Part shown: positions 4,368 to 7,815 of the stretch, in pieces | Layout of the letters: each line of letters opens with the position of its first letter | How positions within the stretch are numbered: the first letter of the stretch is position 1 | Origin: Candidatus Zipacnadia bacterium | GTDB taxonomy: Bacteria; Armatimonadota; Zipacnadia; Zipacnadales; Zipacnadaceae | Assembly (NCBI GenBank): GCA_029821215.1 | Contig: JALGTV010000054.1 | Span: 1 to 7,815, forward strand | Reading direction: 5' to 3' | DNA: 7,815 nucleotides | Notes under the pieces: model-generated | The model's database searches: none | Seen by the model: only the letters and a program-made list of their open reading frames with translations | What the model was told of the DNA's origin: nothing | Translations under genes and position numbers: made by a program

Positions 4368-6977
4368 ATGCGCGACGCTATCGCCATGTGGCGCAACACC
4401 AAAATGGTGGTGCTGGTGGCCTTGTCGGCTGCCCTCTATGCCGCCATCCTCATCCCCTTCAAGCCTATTCCCATAATCCCGGGCATCACCGAAATTCGTC
4501 CCGCGGCGGCAGTACCTATTGTCACTGGCTTGCTATTTGGCCCGGCGGCGGCCTGGGGTTGCGGTATGGGCAACCTTATTGGTGACTTTTTCGGTACCGT
4601 CGGCCCCGGGAGCCTCTTTGGGCTGCTGGGTAACTTCCTGCTGGCTTATATCCCCTATCGGCTGTGGCACCTAATTTATCGGGGTCGCCCAGCGGTCGGC
4701 TCGCTACGCCAACTGCCGGGCTTCGCGCTGGTCACCTTGGCCGGCAGTGCCGCTTGTGGGGTGGTGATAGCCTACGGCATTGATATCCTGGGCATAGCTC
4801 CGTATGCAGTGGTGGCTACTATCATAACCGTCAATAACTTCTTAGTAGGCATAGTGCTGGGCATGCCGTTGCTGGCGTTGCTATATCCTCGTGCTCACCA
4901 TTGGGGTCTGACCTATCTGCAGATAATGGCCGATGAAGACGTAGGCAGTGGAATGCTGGCTCCGGTAGCTGGTCTGGTGGTGGTCGCTGCTGGTGTAGTC
5001 GGTGCTCTGGCGGCCTTGGACAAGATGGGCGTGTTTGCCATCACAGGTGCCATTGCCCGGGCACTTGCCACCCACCACCCGGTTGGTGCGGCGGTAGAGG
5101 CCAGTAGAGGCACTGCCCTGTGGATGCCTGAGGAGATGTCTCTGCGGGAGCTGGGTCTGGCCTGTAGTGTGCTGCTGTGTGGGGGAGCAGCACTGCTGGC
5201 TCGCCTGCCGTGGCGGTACCGTCCGGTAGGGATGACGACCGCTACCAAGGGCGAAGAAGCTGCCCCGACGGGACTGCGGGTTGCGGACCTTAGTTTTGCT
5301 TATCCCGACCAGAAAGTGCCGGCTCTGGAAGCCGTCAGCTTCCGGCAGAAGCCTGGTGAGTTACGCTTCCTTATGGGCCGCACCGGCGCCGGCAAGTCTA
5401 CCCTCTGCCTGTGCCTGAATGGAGTCATACCCCAACTGCAACAGGGCCAGTACCGGGGGAAAGTTGAGGCGGCCGGATGCGACGTGGCGCGCCTGCCGGT
5501 GGCTCAGACCGCGCAGCAGGTGGGGGTGGTCTTCCAGGATTTTGAAAGTCAGCTTTTCTGCAGCGATGTGGTCCATGAGGTGGCCTTTGCCTTGGAGAAC
5601 CGGGGCGTACTGCCTCAGCAAATGCATAAGGCTGTGGAACGGTGGCTGAATACTATGGGATTGTCCCACTTGCGCCACCGGGAACCGGCTACTCTCTCTG
5701 GCGGCGAGAAACAGCGGTTGGCTCTGGCGGCGGTGATGGCCGCCGATCCTCAGGTCGTGATATTAGACGAGCCGATGACTGACCTGGACCCGCAGGGAGC
5801 TACCGAGGTTAATCAGGCCTTCGGCCGTCTCCATGAGCAAGGCCGAACCCTGCTAATAGTTGACCACAACAGTCCCCGGGCCGCGCAGGCGGACGTATTG
5901 ATGGTGCTGGCCGAGGGGCAGTTGGCGTACGAAGGAAGCGCGCAGGAACTGTTGAGTGAGGCCCAACGGGCGCAGGAGCTGGAAATAGGACCCTTGCCGA
6001 CGGCGGATATCTTTGCCCGAATAGGGCTATCGGCCCGCCCGGTGACAGTGGCGGCGGCGGCCAAGGAGCTGCGTCGCTTGGGGGCCCAACTCAATCAGCA
6101 CCAGTGGGAACAGTTGCTGCAGCAGGAGGCCGAACGGGCCAGCAGCTACGGGCAACTAATAGTGCAAGCCCACGATGTGCATTTCTCCTACACCGAGACC
6201 CCCGCTCTTAGGGGAGTGTCGCTGGAGGTGCACCGCGGTGAGTTTGTCATAATTCTGGGCAGCAATGGCTCAGGTAAGACGACGCTGTGCAAGCACTTCA
6301 ACGGACTATTGAAGCCCCAGTCAGGGGAGGTAGTCGTGGCTGGACAGTCCACTGACCAGCGGGATACCGCCGACCTGGCAGGTATTGTCGGATACCTGTT
6401 TCAGAACCCAGACCATCAGTTGTTCGCTGATACAGTTTATGCTGAAGTGGCCTTTGGGCCCCGCAATTTGGGGCTGGAAGATCCAGAGGTAGACCAACGG
6501 GTCCGGCATGCTCTAACACTGACTGAACTGGAAGGCTACGAGCAGGCTGACCCCTTTGCCCTCACCAAGGGTCAACGGCAACGGGTAGCCCTGGCCTCGG
6601 TGCTGGCCTTAGGGCCGCAGGTTATCGTCTTTGATGAGCCTACTACCGGCCTGGATATACCCCAACAACAGGCTATGTTCAAGCTGCTATCTCGGCTCAA
6701 TGATGAGGGTCAGACGATAATCATGGTCACTCATCACACCGAGCTGGCTCTGAGTTATGCCCACCGGGCCATACTTATGGCTGCTGGTCAGATTATCGCC
6801 GACGGGCCGGCCCGGCAGGTGTTCTCGGAGCCCAAGGTGTGTGCTCGGGCCCATCAGTCGCTGCCCGCCAGTGCCGAACTGTCCCAGGAGTTGTTCGGAG
6901 TAACCCTGCTGAGTCCCGCCGAATTTGCTCACTGTGTAAGGCTACCGGAGCGCCCCGGGGAAGGTGAGCAGCGGTGA
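4368..6977 (+). CDS. ECF transporter S component fused to two EcfA-type ATPase domains
   Basis: This 869-residue protein combines three parts of an energy-coupling factor (vitamin/cofactor) importer. Residues 1 to about 185 are an S component: hydrophobic segments near 12-31, 46-70, 80-100, 115-137 and a long one at 143-173, with EIRPAAAVP (42-50) and GNLIGDFFG (68-76). Residues about 186-290 are a bridge with two more hydrophobic segments (197-215, 260-280). ATPase domain 1 (about 302-530) has Walker A GRTGAGKST (337-345), Q390, signature LSGGE (443-447), Walker B VVILDEP (463-469) and H500. After a linker (530-597), ATPase domain 2 (about 598-830) has Walker A GSNGSGKTT (631-639), Q679, a degenerate signature LTKGQ (732-736), Walker B VIVFDEP (752-758) and H789. 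Separate S, A1 and A2 genes are usual, and tandem A-A proteins are known, but S-A-A in one chain is rare to my knowledge. The stop overlaps the ecfT start. The S part vaguely recalls cobalamin/queuosine-type S components; substrate not assigned. Confidence 0.9.
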   Translation: MRDAIAMWRNTKMVVLVALSAALYAAILIPFKPIPIIPGITEIRPAAAVPIVTGLLFGPAAAWGCGMGNLIGDFFGTVGPGSLFGLLGNFLLAYIPYRLWHLIYRGRPAVGSLRQLPGFALVTLAGSAACGVVIAYGIDILGIAPYAVVATIITVNNFLVGIVLGMPLLALLYPRAHHWGLTYLQIMADEDVGSGMLAPVAGLVVVAAGVVGALAALDKMGVFAITGAIARALATHHPVGAAVEASRGTALWMPEEMSLRELGLACSVLLCGGAALLARLPWRYRPVGMTTATKGEEAAPTGLRVADLSFAYPDQKVPALEAVSFRQKPGELRFLMGRTGAGKSTLCLCLNGVIPQLQQGQYRGKVEAAGCDVARLPVAQTAQQVGVVFQDFESQLFCSDVVHEVAFALENRGVLPQQMHKAVERWLNTMGLSHLRHREPATLSGGEKQRLALAAVMAADPQVVILDEPMTDLDPQGATEVNQAFGRLHEQGRTLLIVDHNSPRAAQADVLMVLAEGQLAYEGSAQELLSEAQRAQELEIGPLPTADIFARIGLSARPVTVAAAAKELRRLGAQLNQHQWEQLLQQEAERASSYGQLIVQAHDVHFSYTETPALRGVSLEVHRGEFVIILGSNGSGKTTLCKHFNGLLKPQSGEVVVAGQSTDQRDTADLAGIVGYLFQNPDHQLFADTVYAEVAFGPRNLGLEDPEVDQRVRHALTLTELEGYEQADPFALTKGQRQRVALASVLALGPQVIVFDEPTTGLDIPQQQAMFKLLSRLNDEGQTIIMVTHHTELALSYAHRAILMAAGQIIADGPARQVFSEPKVCARAHQSLPASAELSQELFGVTLLSPAEFAHCVRLPERPGEGEQR
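6959..6967 (+). promoter_or_regulatory. Ribosome binding site of ecfT inside the upstream coding end
   Basis: GGAAGGTGA lies 6 nt before the GTG at 6974, within the last codons of the S-A-A gene. With the GTGA stop/start overlap it supports this GTG start and translational coupling of the two transporter subunits. Confidence 0.65.
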
Positions 6978-7777
6978 ACTCGCAGTTTCTGTTCGTGGAC
7001 ACTGATAGTCCTATTCACCGTCTCCATCCGATTACCAAAATTATCGGCCTGATAGTCCTATTCGTGCCGGCGATGGCCTTCAATCGGCCGGAGGCCCAGT
7101 TGGTGGTCTTGGGACTTGCGGTGTTGCTGCTGGGGATTGCCCATTCATTGGTCAATCTGCGGCGGCTGTACAAGTTCTTGTTGGTTTTGCTGGTGATGTC
7201 GGCCCTAATGTGGGCTTTGTTTCTGCGGGATGTGCCCGAAGATACGCAACTCCTGGCCACCCTTGGCCCCCTGACTATCTCCGATGTATCCCTGCGCTAT
7301 GGGGTGGCCATGGGCCTGCGCATTACCGCTCTGCTAATATTCGGGTTGGTATTCATCTCCAGCACCAAGCCCGAGGACTTCACCTACGGGCTGCGCCGTA
7401 TGGGGGTGCCGGTGACCGCCTCGGTGGCTCTGGCTCTGGCTTTCCGGCTGGTACCTACCTTTATGCAGACAGTACAAACAGTTACTGACGCCCAACGGGC
7501 GCGAGGGCTGCGCCTGCACGGGGGCTCACTGTTGGGGCGGCTGCGGCGCTATGTGCACCTGATCGTGCCAGTTATGGGATATGCGCTGCGGCGAGCTGAT
7601 GACCTGTCCCGCGCTCTGGAAGCCCGCGGCCTGTCTGCTCCCGGTCGCCGCACCGAATACTTTCGTCCTCAGGCTACCTGGACAGATGCCACGGTGCTTC
7701 TCGTAGTGGTGGCCTTAGCCGCAACTTGTATCTACCTGCGGATAGGCGGCTACGGGGAACTGTTGCCGCGACTGTAG
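6974..7777 (+). CDS. ecfT: Energy-coupling factor transporter transmembrane protein EcfT
   Basis: The 267-residue membrane scaffold of the ECF importer couples ATP hydrolysis in the two ATPase domains to movement of the S component. Hydrophobic segments lie near residues 20-38, 41-57, 65-84, 108-130 and 237-255. The two coupling-helix signatures are present: Ala-Arg-Gly at 176-178 (AQRARGL) and again at 217-219 (ALEARGL). These contact the ATPases in known ECF complexes. The length is normal for the family. The start is a GTG overlapping the previous stop by 4 bp (GTGA), so the gene is in one operon with the S-A-A fusion and is probably translationally coupled. Together the two proteins supply S, two A and T modules, a complete dedicated importer. 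The product recalls CbiQ-like T proteins, which are the same superfamily; nothing in the sequence tells the substrate. Confidence 0.94.
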   Translation: MNSQFLFVDTDSPIHRLHPITKIIGLIVLFVPAMAFNRPEAQLVVLGLAVLLLGIAHSLVNLRRLYKFLLVLLVMSALMWALFLRDVPEDTQLLATLGPLTISDVSLRYGVAMGLRITALLIFGLVFISSTKPEDFTYGLRRMGVPVTASVALALAFRLVPTFMQTVQTVTDAQRARGLRLHGGSLLGRLRRYVHLIVPVMGYALRRADDLSRALEARGLSAPGRRTEYFRPQATWTDATVLLVVVALAATCIYLRIGGYGELLPRL

Positions 7778-7806
7778 CCTTAGCAAATCCGGGGTAGCAG
7801 CTCACC
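7754..7806 (+). terminator. Imperfect inverted repeat at the end of ecfT (weak terminator candidate)
   Basis: GGGGAACTGTTGCC (7754-7767, last codons of ecfT) can pair with GGTAGCAGCTCACC (7793-7806) over 14 positions, with two mismatches and two G-U pairs, around a 25-nt loop that contains the stop codon. No T-run follows before the window ends, so it is not a classical intrinsic terminator. It may mark the transcript 3' end or be chance. Confidence 0.25.
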
Positions 7807-7815
7807 GGCGGGCAT

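Noticed and set aside
4118..4402. Minus-strand 94-residue frame across the leader of the ECF operon
   Set aside because: No motif, no good ribosome binding site seen, and it is antisense to the structured leader and the S-component start.
7780..7815. C-terminus of a convergent minus-strand gene entering from the right edge
   Set aside because: Only 11 codons and a stop are visible (ending GELLPRIC); too short to support a gene without more sequence.

Overview
The window is moderately GC-rich bacterial chromosome, most likely from a Firmicutes (Bacillota, clostridial-type) genome. The reasons are a full-length SpoIIIE/FtsK translocase with four N-terminal membrane segments, strong AGGAGG-type ribosome binding sites, frequent GTG starts, and a dedicated (group II style) ECF vitamin/cofactor transporter locus. 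Species-level assignment is not possible by reading alone. No tRNA, rRNA, CRISPR array, insertion sequence or phage gene was recognised.

Layout. (1) Minus strand, 1-481: the 5' part of a DNA methyltransferase (N4/N6 adenine or cytosine type). It runs off the left edge and is split by a reading-frame break at a 7-bp tandem duplication. (2) Minus strand, 496-2802 or 2811: the DNA translocase ftsK/spoIIIE, 14 bp upstream of the methyltransferase and probably co-transcribed with it from an extended -10 promoter near 2871-2879. (3) About 500 bp without a gene (2812-3305), holding that promoter, a leader hairpin, a perfect 7-4-7 palindrome and one very short possible reading frame. (4) Plus strand, 3306-4121: an isochorismatase-fold (cysteine hydrolase-like) protein that keeps the Cys but seems to have lost the usual catalytic Asp. 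(5) A 246-bp gap (4122-4367) whose second half can fold into nested hairpins and ends in a strong Shine-Dalgarno; it looks like a structured 5' leader. (6) Plus strand, 4368-6977: one 869-residue protein joining an ECF substrate-binding S component to two EcfA-type ATPase domains. (7) Plus strand, 6974-7777: the ECF transmembrane coupling protein EcfT, overlapping the previous gene by 4 bp (GTGA).

The last two genes together encode a whole ECF importer in two polypeptides (S-A-A plus T) instead of the usual four. The substrate cannot be read from the sequence. A possible RNA control element in front of the operon is the best clue, but it matches none of the riboswitch consensuses I could recall. 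The most interesting points are the S-A-A fusion, the structured leader in front of it, the repeat-mediated break in the methyltransferase, and the divergent active site of the isochorismatase-like protein.
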